Source: Eulemur rufifrons (taxonomy: Eukaryota > Chordata > Mammalia > Primates > Lemuridae). Taken from it: a DNA stretch of 64,000 bases. Location: positions 2,300,001-2,364,000 of the forward strand of contig NC_091006.1 in NCBI RefSeq assembly GCF_041146395.1, read 5' to 3'. Below are positions 35,330-45,185 of the stretch, piece by piece. The translations under genes and the position numbers were made by a program. A model generated the notes under the pieces. It saw only the letters and a program-made list of their open reading frames with translations, searched no databases and was not told the origin of the DNA. Position 1 is the first letter of the stretch, and each line of letters starts with the position of its first letter.

Positions 35330-35555
35330 TGGGGTAAGAGCCATTATTTTCATTAATGGAGCTCATTTTTATTTTATTGGGCTTTTTTACTATCAGATTA
35401 AAAGCATGTTTTTATTGTAGTTTTTTCTAATGCAATCTTGGGTGATATGCTCAGAATGAATGGAATAGTTATTGTTTTAATTATTTTTTCATTTTGTGTT
35501 TTTATTTTGTTTGTTCCTTTTATTTACTACTCCGAAGTTTGCCGTAATAACAGGG
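35330..35555. promoter_or_regulatory. Candidate conserved non-coding block, AT-rich
   Basis: AT-rich, non-repeat sequence with ATTAATGG at about 35352 and TTTAATTATT near 35477, next to an abrupt change to CpG-rich DNA at 35556. Such blocks are typical of homeodomain-bound enhancers, but conservation cannot be seen from one sequence. Confidence 0.3.
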
Positions 35556-36200
35556 ACTCGGGGCGCGCAGGGGCCTGCAGTCAGCGTCCCCGCGGCGGTT
35601 TGCATCTGCTAACGACCAAGAACGGGCAATCACCAGCTCGCTGACGCTTTCGCAAGGCGTGGCAGCCAGGCTTGCTGAGGAGGACACACGGCGTGGGGCC
35701 AGGGACATGGACCCCCAGGGCCGGGGAGAGCAACAGAGCTCCCAGGAGCACCGGATGGATTTCCCGGCCACCTGGTTCCAGCTCTGAGCTGTCGGGCTCA
35801 CTGGGCAAAGGAGGGGCTGGCAGGAATCCTAGGGCAGAGAAGCCAACTGTGGGGCACGGTCCTTGCCTCCAGCCGTACCGCCCCGATGCCCAGTTCCACA
35901 CGGATGGAACACACTGATTCTAACATGTGCTCAGAGAGAGCCAGAGCTGGACTCGGGCGCTTGTTCTCTGCCCACGAAGGGGAAAAAAGACCACAGGGGC
36001 TTCCCGGCAAGTCCAGCTGTCTCGGCAGCCCCACGGCCTTCAGAGAACCGGGAGCGAGGGCAGGGTGGGATTTCCAGAGACCTCACTCGGGACTCGGATT
36101 GAGTTGGCTGCCCAGGGACAGGCTGAAACACACTGGACACGGCAGCCTTCTTAGCAGCGCAGCCCCAGGCCTGCCGTCCGAGACGGCACGAAGGAAGCTG
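35556..36200. promoter_or_regulatory. GC-rich, CpG-enriched stretch
   Basis: Starts sharply with 'actcggggcgcgcaggggcc'. About 13 CpGs fall in the first 120 bp, including cccCGCGgCGg near 35590. Density then falls, so only 35556-35690 looks island-like. Several overlapping frames exist on both strands; none shows a domain. Confidence 0.4.
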
Positions 36201-36234
36201 GACGTCACCGGCTAAATGAGACTGGAAAGGAAGC

Positions 36235-36615
36235 ACCGCTCGCCCCTACTTGCGCGTGGCATCTAACGAAGCCGAATACACAGAAGCAGAGGGGGAAGGG
36301 TGGTGACCGGGGCAGGGAGGTGGGAAAATGTTGGTCGCAGGGTGCACAGCTGCAGTTATGGAGAAGGTGTAAGTCCAGAGGGCCAATGTACAACCTGGGG
36401 ACCACAGTCAACAATACCGTAGAGCGTACTGGAGATTTGCCGAGAGTACGTTTCAGACGCCCTCACTATACTCACACACACAGGTAACTATGTAAAGAGA
36501 TGGACATGTCGATTTGCCTAACTGGAGAAATCACTTCACTACGTCTGTATACATATGAAAACATCATTGTACACTCTAAATACATACAACGAAAAACACT
36601 GGATGTGTAAGTGCC
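36235..36615 (+). mobile_element. L1M(B-like) 3' UTR fragment
   Basis: 'gaagggtggtgaccggggca', 'ggtgggaaaatgttggtcgc', 'cacagtcaacaataccgtag', 'gagatttgccgagagtacgt', 'ggtaactatgtaaagagatg', 'tgtatacatatgaaaacatc' and 'attgtacactctaaatacat' run in consensus order to the 3' terminus. CpGs have arisen in several places. Confidence 0.8.
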
Positions 36616-36924
36616 CGTAGTCACCCGGTCAAGGATCCATTTGGTGTCACCTGTGTACCGGTACACGCATTCTCCAGGCCCGTTCTCCACCATGATCAAA
36701 GAAAGCATCGTCATCTTCCTCAAGAGAGGCCCCGGCCTGTGCTTGGGTTGGGCACGGTCCCTCCCTACCCCCCTGGAGCGATACTGCTGACTCCAGTTGC
36801 TTTCCCTGTTTGCAGAAGGGACCCCCAAATACTCTCTCACTTCACAGCGTGTCGGGCCTGTGACTGTAAATCCAGCAAGGAACTAAAGATCGCAGCACCG
36901 CCCTGCTCAACAGGCTGTGCCCGT
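36616..36924. other. Unique sequence, nothing recognised
   Basis: No repeat or exon supported. Confidence 0.5.
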
Positions 36925-37370
36925 CGCGTGTAAAGTAAACTCTGCACTCCTTGCAGGCCTTGTGAGGCCCACAGTGACCTGAGCCTCCTGTCCTCTGTCC
37001 CCATCCGCCCACCCTGTCCAGCCCCCCCCCCCAGCTGCTGCCCTGGAAAGCCACGCTTCCCTCTGCCTGGAGACTTCCCCTGCAGAACTCCGGGACTCTG
37101 TTCAGACAGGGACTTCTCGGGCCACCCTGCCGTCATCTGCCTTCCCCCAAGACTCCCTGTGCACTCACCTGCCTTCGTTTTCATCACAGCCCTGTCACCC
37201 CTGACCTTGCGTTAGTGATGCCTTTACTGACAACCTCTCTGCTTGAGAATAAGCACCTGAGGGAAGAGGCTTTGTCTGCCTTCATCACCACGGTCTCCTA
37301 GCACAGCAGTTTCGGGTAATAGGCAGGTAGTCGAGAAATATTTGTTGGAAGATGCCTGGGACTCTCTTTT
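36925..37370 (+). repeat. L2 LINE 3' fragment
   Basis: 'ccttgtgaggcccacagtga', 'cttccctctgcctggagact', 'gggccaccctgccgtcatct', 'ttgagaataagcacctgagg', 'gaagaggctttgtctgcctt' and 'gtagtcgagaaatatttgtt' follow L2 consensus order, ending with the typical 'caataaatatttgttg'-like terminus. A C-run of about 11 lies near 37022. Confidence 0.8.
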
Positions 37371-38229
37371 CACTGCCAGAGCCCCAGCACTGAGAACAGG
37401 TTTGGGCATATAGAAGGATTAAGCTCAACCACTGGCTATCCTGCGCCTCCAGCCTGCAGACAACGTACTGTGGGACTCCCAGGCTCCACAGCTGTGTGGG
37501 CCACTCTCGTAACAAATCCCCTCTCACATCTCTATCTGCACGTCCTACTGGGTCTGTTTCTGTGGAGAATGCTGGCGAACACACACCCAGAATATCAGAA
37601 CACGTGCATGCACACCCGTAACAAAAGAACCAACCCGGCCAGCGCACCCATCACACTTCAGAGCCGTGCATTGCTGCAGAGAATTCAAAGACTGTTGGTT
37701 TCACTTTGTCCAGCCCGGTATGAGGGGAAGGGGAAGACTGAGTGGGGGCAGGGGGTTCCTAGTCCATTTGGGGTAACTAAGAATTGGCCGTCATTCCACA
37801 CAATCCAAGGGTGGCTTATCGGGGGAGGTTTGCCGTGGGGAAAGAGGCCAAGAAGGGAAGCGTGACCGTCCCGTGTCCCACCAGGCTGTGCACATCTTAC
37901 ATGTGGGGCTCTGTCGCAGTGGGCTTAGCTCAGACGGCATCTACCTGTGACTGATGGAGCTGGCCGGGAGGCTGGTGCTTCACCCTCAGCCCTCGTCGTT
38001 CCTATACTCTGGTTGCATCTGCCCATTCTGACCTACCAGGAGAGCAGGGGATCACGAAAGAGCATTCTGTGCTTGCAGCTGGGACCTCGGGCCCTGCCAG
38101 CCTTGCCCGGGGCCACGGGAGGGCACCTACAAGGGGGGCATCTCTCCCAAACACGGCTGCTTCCCTGCTAACGCGTCTCCGGCACAAACCACCACCGCAG
38201 GCACACGGTGAGTCCGGGATTTAGTGGCC
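37371..38229. other. Unique sequence, nothing recognised
   Basis: GC-rich; no repeat, exon or RNA gene supported. Confidence 0.5.
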
Positions 38230-38480
38230 GGGCTTATCTTGCGCAACATTCCCAAGGCTCCATTTTTCATTAAGCAATTTTTAAGGAGTTTTATGACCCC
38301 GGGAACAATAATTTTTTTTTTAGTGAAAGCAGACTGAATTGTAAGTGGCGGTAATTACACCAAACTAATTGTAGACAAAATTAGTAAGAGGTCAGATCCG
38401 TTTGGCCGCAAAAGAAAATATATGCTTGGATCACACCTTAAATGATCTCTGGGAAATTAATTCATCAGGGGAACAAAGGG
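38230..38480. promoter_or_regulatory. Candidate conserved non-coding block
   Basis: AT-rich unique sequence holding TAATTACACC and ACTAATTGTAG near 38352-38373, AAATTAGTAAG just after, and GAAATTAATTCATC near 38452. The density of TAATTA/TAATTG homeodomain cores, absence of any repeat signature and low CpG decay resemble vertebrate developmental enhancers. Inference only. Confidence 0.35.
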
Positions 38481-38689
38481 ATCCTCCCAAATCAACAGTG
38501 GCTCTCTCCTAAAACATTTGTAGGGAACGCAGTTTCCTTTTTGGTTTTGAGTTTTGTTAGATACCCAGATGCCAGTCTGCACCAGGATGCCAACAGGACC
38601 AAGGACCGAGGTTTTATTTCAGCACGGGGAGGACCCTGCCGACGTTTTCCCATGACAAGGATCTTAGCTGAATCATCTCCTTTAGCTCA

Positions 38690-38860
38690 CAAGATCCTGC
38701 CCTGCCTGCTCCTTCAGTTCAATGCCTCCACTCTGGCCAGCTGAGGTGACCTCTGTGCCTTTGACTTAACCGCGATATTCCTCTGGAATTCCCTTCCTGC
38801 TACTTCTCCACCCCCCTAAATGATTCTGCTCATGCTTCAAAACAACTCAGGTAGCACAGC
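38690..38860 (+). repeat. L2 LINE fragment
   Basis: 'ctgccctgcctgctccttca', 'gcctttgacttaaccgcgat', 'tctggaattcccttcctgct' and 'ctgctcatgcttcaaaacaa' follow the L2 3' region ('ctggaatgcccttccccctc', 'catccttcaagactcagctc'). Confidence 0.65.
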
Positions 38861-39609
38861 CTGGGGTGGGGGGTTGATGGGGAGATTTTCCACCTCCCGT
38901 GTGGGCTGGGTACCTTGCTCTGTCCTCAGGAGCACTTCTGCCACTGCAGTGTAATTATAATTATAACACGGGGAGGCGTGAGGACAGATGGGCTCCCAGA
39001 GGGGAAAGGACTCCAGGCTGGAGACTGAGAGGCAGTCTCAATAACTGCACATTCAATGAATGAATGAGGTCATGCTGCCTGCAAGTCACTCTTCAGTGGC
39101 CGCGCTTGGCTGTCCCCAGTCAACTCTCTCTGTTCAAAGATAAGCAGCACCTACAGGAAGTCACCACCTAGCACATCCTCCCTCCTAGGAAATTCCACCA
39201 CCAGCGGTGAAAGTATCGATTTGATTTTGGATCACACAAAAAACTCAGGACAATACCCCAGTTTAGACATCAATGAGGAGGAGGAGGAGGGGAAGAGGGA
39301 GAGGAGGAGGAGGAGAGGAAGGGCACAAGATAGACACAGGAAGAAACTGACCCTTGCACTTCAGTTTGCCTGAGCCACCGAGCCATTGCAAGGCGGGGGT
39401 GTCTACAGCCTCCTGGCCCCGAGGGAGCAAAGCCCCAGCAGGTCCTCATGAGCTCTGGGTAAGAACGGTTGCCGGGAAGAAAGCCCAGCTGGAAATTCAA
39501 GTCTCAGAAGCGACAACATGGCTGAAAAGCCTCAGACCCACTCTGAAATCTCCCAGCAGTGGCTTCAGCCAAGGAGCTCTAAGAAGGGCCCTCAGAGATA
39601 CAAAATCTA
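38861..39609. other. Unique sequence with a (GAG)n tract
   Basis: Apart from the GAG repeat listed next, no repeat or exon recognised. Confidence 0.5.
39273..39322. repeat. Interrupted (GAG)n microsatellite
   Basis: Purine-only triplet array, roughly 50 bp, with GGGAAGAGGGA interruption. Confidence 0.95.
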
Positions 39610-40085
39610 AGAAAAATAGTCCTGGCATCTAATTACAACAGTGCAGTTTGCTGCTTTTATCTGTAATTGGACTGTATAGTCTTTCATTCTAATTTACTTT
39701 ACATCTAAACCGTGATAACCAAGACAAGCAGAACAGAATGGGCTCTAACTGGCTATCCTACTGACACCCGTTAATGCCTAATTATAACAACTAAATTAAA
39801 GATGCGACTGTAAAGAGGTGGAATATCAGTTTGAAGCATTTAATTCCATGAAAAGAAGTAGAGATTTTAAATCCTAAGTAAGAAAATCAATATTATGCCT
39901 CATTATATTGGTATTGCTGAACAGATTAATGAAATTAAGTATTTTGTTGTGTTGCTTTTCTTTTTCCCAATGTTCTCCCGATGCAATGATGGTTTGTAAC
40001 GCAGGAGCACTGCAGGGGAGGAAGTTTAAATTGAGAGCCAATTTATAGACCGAAATTGGGAGATAGCTAATCTCGTTTAGTGAGC
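39610..40085. promoter_or_regulatory. Candidate conserved non-coding block, strongest in window
   Basis: About 470 bp of AT-rich, non-repeat sequence between GC-rich flanks. It has many homeodomain-type cores: ctaattacaa (39629), ctgtaattgga (39660), cctaattataac (39777), actaaattaaag (39790), atttaattcc (39839) and attaatgaaattaag (39927). It also shows long stretches without CpG or simple repeats. The pattern is that of a deeply conserved enhancer, and it lies 0.8 kb from the CpG-rich stretch at 40.84-41.76 kb. Conservation is untested. Confidence 0.4.
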
Positions 40086-40839
40086 AGAGACTTTCTTTCG
40101 ATATGGTTGGATTTTTAGATAGGCATCCTGGGTCTGGCCTTCTGCAGTCCTGCAGAGCACAAATAAAGTCAATGCAAAGCTTAGGGGAGGTGCTGTCTTT
40201 CCCCTCCCCTTGGACGATGAGTCAGTGGGGCCGCCTGGACAACGCCAGCGTCGATGAGCACTCTGGTTTGGGACCAGCATCCTCGAAGCTTGGTGTGCCA
40301 GGGACCTTGCAGTCCGTGCCAGGCTGAAAGGACCCGCGAAAACACGTGAAGGGCAGAGAGAAGCTGGCCAGATGAATGGAAGACATATGAAGTCCCCAAA
40401 GCTGCTCCAGGAGAAGCCATGAGAAGAAACCACTTTTCAGGTTTGACAACAAAGCTTGGAGGTGGAAGGACCGAGATCTGTGAAGGGAAGATACAGCGTT
40501 CCCGGGGTGGGCAAGGCAAAGCAGGATGTGACCGCAGCAGGTCCCCCCACCTCCCAGTGACACTCTGATTTACTTATTCGTTTATGTATTCGTTTATTTT
40601 TACAATTTCCCATCCTGGTTTCTAAGCCTCGTAACTCACAGTCAATACAGGACTCAAAACCCTAAAGAGTGACAAAGGCTAACTGTGCCCCTCCCCCTGT
40701 AGGACTCCCCTGAGCCCTCAGGCCACGGAGACGCACCAGTGCAGGTCTTTGAGGAATCCGACGACCTTGTTAACAGACTGACCACGTGGAGGGACCGCTA
40801 TAAATCCAGAGTTGGATTTACTGACTGGTGAGCTGCTGT
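40086..40839. other. Unique sequence, nothing recognised
   Basis: A TTTA/GTTT-type tract lies at 40569-40605. No exon or repeat supported. Confidence 0.5.
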
Positions 40840-41760
40840 GCGGGGACGACTCAGGGCTAAAGTGTGCCGGGCTAGTTCTGGGGCTCAGGATGCAAAAATG
40901 AGCCCCGTTGCGGTCCTGCCCCCCGGAGCGAGCCACTTACCAACCCCCGGGCCACGCAGGGCTGGGAGACCCAGCAGGCAGAGGCGAGCACAGAGCCCGG
41001 GGCCCAGGCCACGGCGGAAAATACAGCTTCCGCGAACTTATCCAGAACTTCCGAATCATAAAATCAAGAACAAAGATATTTTTATTCCAACTTACATTTC
41101 AATTGTCTTTTGGGGCAAAGAATTTTTATTTTTAATTTTGCCCGTCTCATCCTCTCTCGGGTTCCCGGGGCCTGTACCGATTTCTCAAGCACACGAAAAC
41201 ACGAAGACGGGCGCAAGGGTATGCTAGAGGCCGGGCACCGGGCTGAGTCGATCATCACGGGACAGCAAGAGGTCACCGGGCCCCTTGGAAAGGGACGGCG
41301 TCGCTCCCGATCCTGTGGGGCAGGCAGGGCTCTAATTGCCCCGGCGCTGCCGGGACTCGGCAGGCAAACGCCGCGGCCTCCGCCAGCCCCGCCTTCCAGC
41401 TGCACAAACAAAGCCACGTAAAAACTGCTGTCCCCACTGCGACAGATGTGGAGCCTCCGCACCATCTTGTCTGTTCTTAAGGGCTTTTTTTTTTTTTTTT
41501 TTTATTGCAAACAGACAGATGCAGCTTGTCCCTTCCGTCTTGTTTATGATGCTGCCGCAACACCTGTGGAAGAAAAGGTCCCTGTAGAAATCCTCGACTT
41601 CCGCTCAGACCGCTCGAGACTAAGCAGCCGGCTCAGCAGCCCTGTCTGCTAACGATTCTGCGCTCATCCGCCTGGAGAAACCCGAAGAACCGCCCACGGC
41701 ATAATCCCAGGCGCAGGAGCGTGGCCGTGCCGCGCACGTGATGTTGACGATGTGTGCTCC
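40840..41760. promoter_or_regulatory. CpG island (candidate), two cores
   Basis: Two CpG-dense cores: about 24 CpGs by eye in 41140-41400 (observed/expected near 0.9), and about 20 in 41590-41755. They are separated by a T-run at 41487-41505. A weaker core lies at 40840-41035, cut off by an AT-rich gap at 41050-41130. No repeat explains it, so low methylation in the germ line is the simplest reason for CpG survival. There is no clear TATA box, start codon context or exon, so it may drive a non-coding RNA or be an orphan island. Confidence 0.6.
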
Positions 41761-42279
41761 TCCATTCAGATATGTGTGCAGGACTTGCTCAGTGTGCACT
41801 GCTCGGCCGGGGGCTCTGTGGGCTGACTCTGGTTCAGCTTCGTTGCACAGGCTGCCTCTGTCACCTGGCCCATGCCCGCTTAGCCATAGGACCCACTGCG
41901 TTGAGAACACAACCCTGACCGGGGAGTGAGGGCTGCCAGACCTCTGACCATTACCGTGTTGATTCCCCTGGTTTTAAAGGAGGTGGTTCACGACCTGGTG
42001 TGGAACAGACACAAGTCACTATAGTCAATGCTGTGTCTTGGAGCAGAGAAAAAGGGAAATGCTTGCATGGAGAGCCCAGGCTTAGGGGCTATTCCCTGCT
42101 GCCAGCTGACTCTGTATACCTTCTTGGAACTCTGCAGCCAGGGCCAGGCCATTGTACACCAACCATTTGCCTGGCACCTGCTTGATTTCATTAGTGCAGA
42201 TGATGGAAGAGCAGTGATATGACTTGTAACTTCATATGACAACTGCTTCTTTTTCTTAACCTGTGTTTTCATGCCACCA
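41761..42279. other. Unclassified sequence
   Basis: No repeat family recognised with confidence. Composition falls from GC-rich to AT-rich toward the repeats on its right. Confidence 0.45.
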
Positions 42280-42690
42280 TTTTCACTGTGTAACAAACCA
42301 CCCTCCAAACTCAGTGGCTTAAAAACAACCACTATTTAGTTAACTCACAATTCTGGGGTGGGCTGGGTGGTTCAGGCAGCACAGCTAACCACTGCTAGGC
42401 TCACCTGGGCATCTGAGACCAGCTGGTGAATAGGCTGGTGGCAGGAAGATCTAAGAAGCCCAGTCTGGCAGCTGGCAAGCTGTTGGCCAGGGTGACAAGG
42501 GTGACAGGGCCACATGCCTCTCACCGTGCAGCAGCCTAACCCTGGCTTCTTCACATGGTGGCCACACCAGAAAGTGAGGCAGAATATGCACGTGCTTTCC
42601 AAGTCTGCCTCTAGCGTGTTTTCAGTGGTCTCATCGGCTAGAACAAGTCCCAAGTCCAAGCCCAGCGTCACGGGAGCCTGAGGACACTAA
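42280..42690 (+). mobile_element. Old LTR-like repeat, sense
   Basis: 'tgtgtaacaaaccaccctcc', 'ctcagtggcttaaaaacaac', 'ctcacaattctggggtgggc', 'tggcttcttcacatggtggc' and 'acaagtcccaagtccaagcc' follow a common old mammalian repeat with the 'taacaaaccaccccaaaact' opening. A related but distinct copy lies at 44256-44815. Probably an ERVL-type LTR; family not fixed. Confidence 0.55.
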
Positions 42691-42779
42691 CAGTTTGGAT
42701 CCAGCAGAGGAGGAATTTGTGTCCAGTTTTGCAATCCATGACAGGGTGTTTTGTAAATTTCATTCCTTTTCTAGTCTTC

Positions 42780-43347
42780 CACTGAATGTTTCAATCATTT
42801 ATTTTCAATGTTTAGTGTTTATAAATGATGGACAAGTTCAGTTCTCATTGATACATAATTCCATCATTAATACACAAGTATTTAGAAAGGTATTTTTAAA
42901 TTGCAATTGGGTTGAATTTTTTGCCTAAAATTTTCTTTTTTTTTTTTTCTACTTTTACCATGTTGTGGTCAGGAAACTTGGCTTAAATTCTATTCTTCGG
43001 GTTTTCTTAAAGCCAGGTGTGTATATGTGAGTGTGTCTGTGTAATTCTTAATATTTCACGAATATATGAAAAGTGTTTATTTTTGTTGTTTGAAACACAT
43101 ATATAGATACAGATATATGTAAATTTATATTTAGATATAGAATCAACCTTGTCTGCAGTGTTTTTAAATTCTCTCTATTGTTATTACCTGCCTGATCTGT
43201 TAATTTTTGAGAGAAGAACGCCATGTTATTGTCATGAGTTTTTACTTGATATATTTTTGTGCTAAGTTGTACAAGGAATTAAGAATCCATTAGTTATATA
43301 AGAACTATGCAATTCTTATATTAATATATTCCTGATGAAGTGAATTT
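42780..43347 (-). mobile_element. Old L1M ORF2 (endonuclease part), antisense
   Basis: Antisense phrases such as 'ttttaccatgttgtggtcag', 'attctctctattgttattac', 'cctgatctgttaatttttga' and 'gcaattcttatattaatata' follow the reverse complement of the endonuclease region of L1M ORF2. It resumes after the Alu monomer at 43461. Strongly decayed. Confidence 0.5.
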
Positions 43348-43452
43348 CATTTTATTTTTTTTCAGAGACTGGATTTGAACTCCTGGGCTTAAATGAACCT
43401 CCTGCCTCAGCCTCCCAAGTAGCTGAGACTACAGGAGTACCGCTGTGCTCAG
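43348..43452 (-). mobile_element. Short Alu-related monomer (FLAM-like)
   Basis: Reverse complement reads as an Alu-type arm: cctgtagtctcagctacttg, ggaggctgaggcaggagg, then a B-box-like gagttcaaatcc, and an A-rich tail ending at 43348. It is about 105 bp, a single arm without the second monomer. Perfect 8-bp direct repeats (gtgaattt) flank it at 43340-43347 and 43453-43460, so it is a genuine separate insertion into the antisense L1M rather than a broken Alu. Confidence 0.8.
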
Positions 43453-43460
43453 GTGAATTT

Positions 43461-43679
43461 TTTATCAATATAAAAACAACTCTCTTCATCCTATTTAACA
43501 TTGTTTTCATAGAGTTCTCTATCCTACCAGCATTGGCCAAGAATTGATAAAGCCGTAGTAGTGAGGGTGCTCATTAACTAGATCATTCACGTGGTGAGTA
43601 GAATTATACATTGCTGTGTTCTTCTTGGAGTAAAATGTGTCAATATATCTTAAAATTATAGAGATGCTCATCCCATTTA
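43461..43679 (-). mobile_element. Old L1M, antisense, continuation
   Basis: AT-rich continuation of the L1M interrupted by the Alu monomer. Match is weak, and the boundary with the 3' UTR piece at 43680 is uncertain. Confidence 0.4.
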
Positions 43680-43684
43680 AGAAT

Positions 43685-44020
43685 TGAAGTGTTTATTGAG
43701 ATGGTTACAGATGCACATTCATTCAAAAGGAATAATACAGAAGATCACATGTGCCCTTTTCCTAATTTCCCTCAGTGGTTGTATCTTGCAAAACCACAGT
43801 ATAACATCTCAACCAGGAGACTGACACTGATACAGCCCACTGATGCCATTCAGATATCCCCAGTTTTACTTGTGCCCATCTGTGTGTACGTGTGTGTATG
43901 CACTTCTATCCAATTTAATCACAGGTGTGGGTTTGTGTGTCTACCACCGCAGTCAAGATCCTGAACACCATTCGTGGAAAGCACTATCCTTCCTCCATCA
44001 AATTGCTTTCAAGCCTTTGT
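43685..44020 (-). mobile_element. Old L1M (ME-like) 3' UTR, antisense, with 3' terminus
   Basis: On the minus strand the order is: a 'tcttgactgcggtggtagac'-type phrase, 'cacctgtgattaaattgg', 'gtaaaactggggatatctga', 'gtcagtctcctggttgagat', 'tactgtggttttgcaagata', ending with AATAAA at about 43692-43697. This is a complete 3' UTR end of an old L1. Its upstream side meets the U6 pseudogene directly and in the same orientation. Confidence 0.75.
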
Positions 44021-44130
44021 AAAAATTTAGGGAACGCTTCATGAATTTGCATGTTACCCTTGTGTAGAGGCCATATTAATCTTCTCTGTAGTAGTCCAAA
44101 TTTTTGTTACGTGCACTTCCAAACTGAGCC
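44021..44130 (-). pseudogene. RNU6 pseudogene: U6 snRNA pseudogene
   Basis: The minus strand is alignable to U6 snRNA over its whole length of about 107 nt: a 5' end like 'gctcagtttggaagtgcac', the ACAGAGA box with 'tacagagaagatta', then 'aaattcatgaagcgttccc' and a terminal run of five T. The AGC catalytic triad position reads AAT (minus strand of 44071-44079), and the stem region downstream has several changes, so it could not support splicing. No TATA box or PSE-like element is seen upstream (right side). It is a reverse-transcribed copy, as expected for most U6 loci. Confidence 0.9.
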
Positions 44131-44255
44131 CTGCTCCTACCTTTGGACTCATCAATTCCACTTATGTAAATTAATTTCCAAAGTTGAAGTTCTATGCCTC
44201 AAGCTATTCAGTGCAGCATTATTTATAACAGCATAAAAGAAGTAGATAGGCAACG
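44131..44255 (+). mobile_element. L1M (ME-like) 3' region, left part
   Basis: 'ctcatcaattccacttatgt', 'ctattcagtgcagcattatt' and 'tataacagcataaaagaagt' follow an old L1 3' region in sense. The thread ('aaattattatacattcatac', 'atactatgcaaccattagat') resumes at about 44816 after the LTR-like repeat. Confidence 0.65.
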
Positions 44256-44815
44256 TGTATTAGTTATCTATGGTTGTTTAACAAATTACTCCCAAACTGG
44301 GTGACTTAATACAACAACGGTTATTACATCACAATGTCTGCGATGTCTGGGCATGGCGCATTTGGCTCCTCTAAATGAGGGTCTCTCACAAAACTGATCT
44401 CAGGTGCCAGGTGAAGCTGAGGTTTCCTCTGAAGGTTCCAATGGGGAAGGATCTGTGTCCAAGCTCAATCACATGGTCATTGCCAGGACTCAGTTCCTTG
44501 CAGGCTCTTGGCCAGAGGGTCTCAGCTGCTCTCTGGCTGCTGTAAGAGCCAGAGTTTATTGCTACGTGAGCCTCTTCACATTGCAGTTTGCCTCATCATA
44601 TAAGCAAGAAGAAAGAGTGTGAGAGAATGCTGGCAGTCTTTTATAATCTGATCACAGAATTGATTTCCCATTAATTTTTCCATATTCTATTCATTAGAAG
44701 CAAGTTGCTCAGTCCAGCCCACACTCAAGGGGAGGGAATTACATAAGAGTATGAACCCCAGGAGGTGGAAATTTTGGGGATCAGTATCAGAAGCTGCTTA
44801 TCATAATAAGTAAAT
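44256..44815 (+). mobile_element. Old LTR-like repeat inserted in L1M
   Basis: Opens 'tgtattagttatctatggtt' and 'aacaaattactcccaaactg'. Inside are 'gggtctctcacaaaactgat', 'ggggaaggatctgtgtccaa', 'ccaggactcagttccttgca', 'cagtccagcccacactcaag' and 'gaaccccaggaggtggaaat'. It closes 'agaagctgcttatca'. About 560 bp, consistent with a full-length old LTR. Flanking L1M sequence is continuous across it. No clear target duplication. Confidence 0.65.
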
Positions 44816-44960
44816 TATTATACATTCATACTATCAAATACTATGCAACCATTAGATTTTCTACAATAATTACATTACCATGGGGTGTGCTGTCATGGGA
44901 AATGAAAAGAGTCACCATGATCTATGACTCAGTATCAAGTATTCTAAAATATGTGGAACA
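44816..44960 (+). mobile_element. L1M (ME-like) 3' region, right part
   Basis: 'aaattattatacattcatac' and 'atactatgcaaccattagat' continue the fragment at 44131-44255. It gives way to the ORF1 of the next L1M at about 44960. Confidence 0.6.
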
Positions 44961-45185
44961 GAAACCCCAGAAAAAGATGAGGAAAATATTGTACAGAAAA
45001 AAATATTTGAGGAAATAATGTCTGAAAATTATTCAAATTAAGTAAAAAGATATAAACCCACAGATCCAAGAAGCTCAATGATCCTCCATCTCCATCAGGG
45101 TAAAATCAAAGAAAATTGCACCAAAGAACATATTTTCATGGCTGGAGACTCATGATAAAGAGAAAAATCTTCAAAGAAACCAGAG
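44961..45185 (+). mobile_element. Long L1M: ORF1 part, left of the LTR
   Basis: 'tgtctgaaaattattcaaat', 'ataaacccacagatccaaga', 'agctcaatgatcctccatct' and 'gataaagagaaaaatcttca' follow ORF1 of an old L1 in sense. The element is 5'-truncated inside ORF1 and is interrupted at 45186. Confidence 0.8.

Noticed and set aside
44021..44130. Functional U6 snRNA gene
   Set aside because: The catalytic triad is changed, several other positions differ, and no upstream promoter elements are visible.
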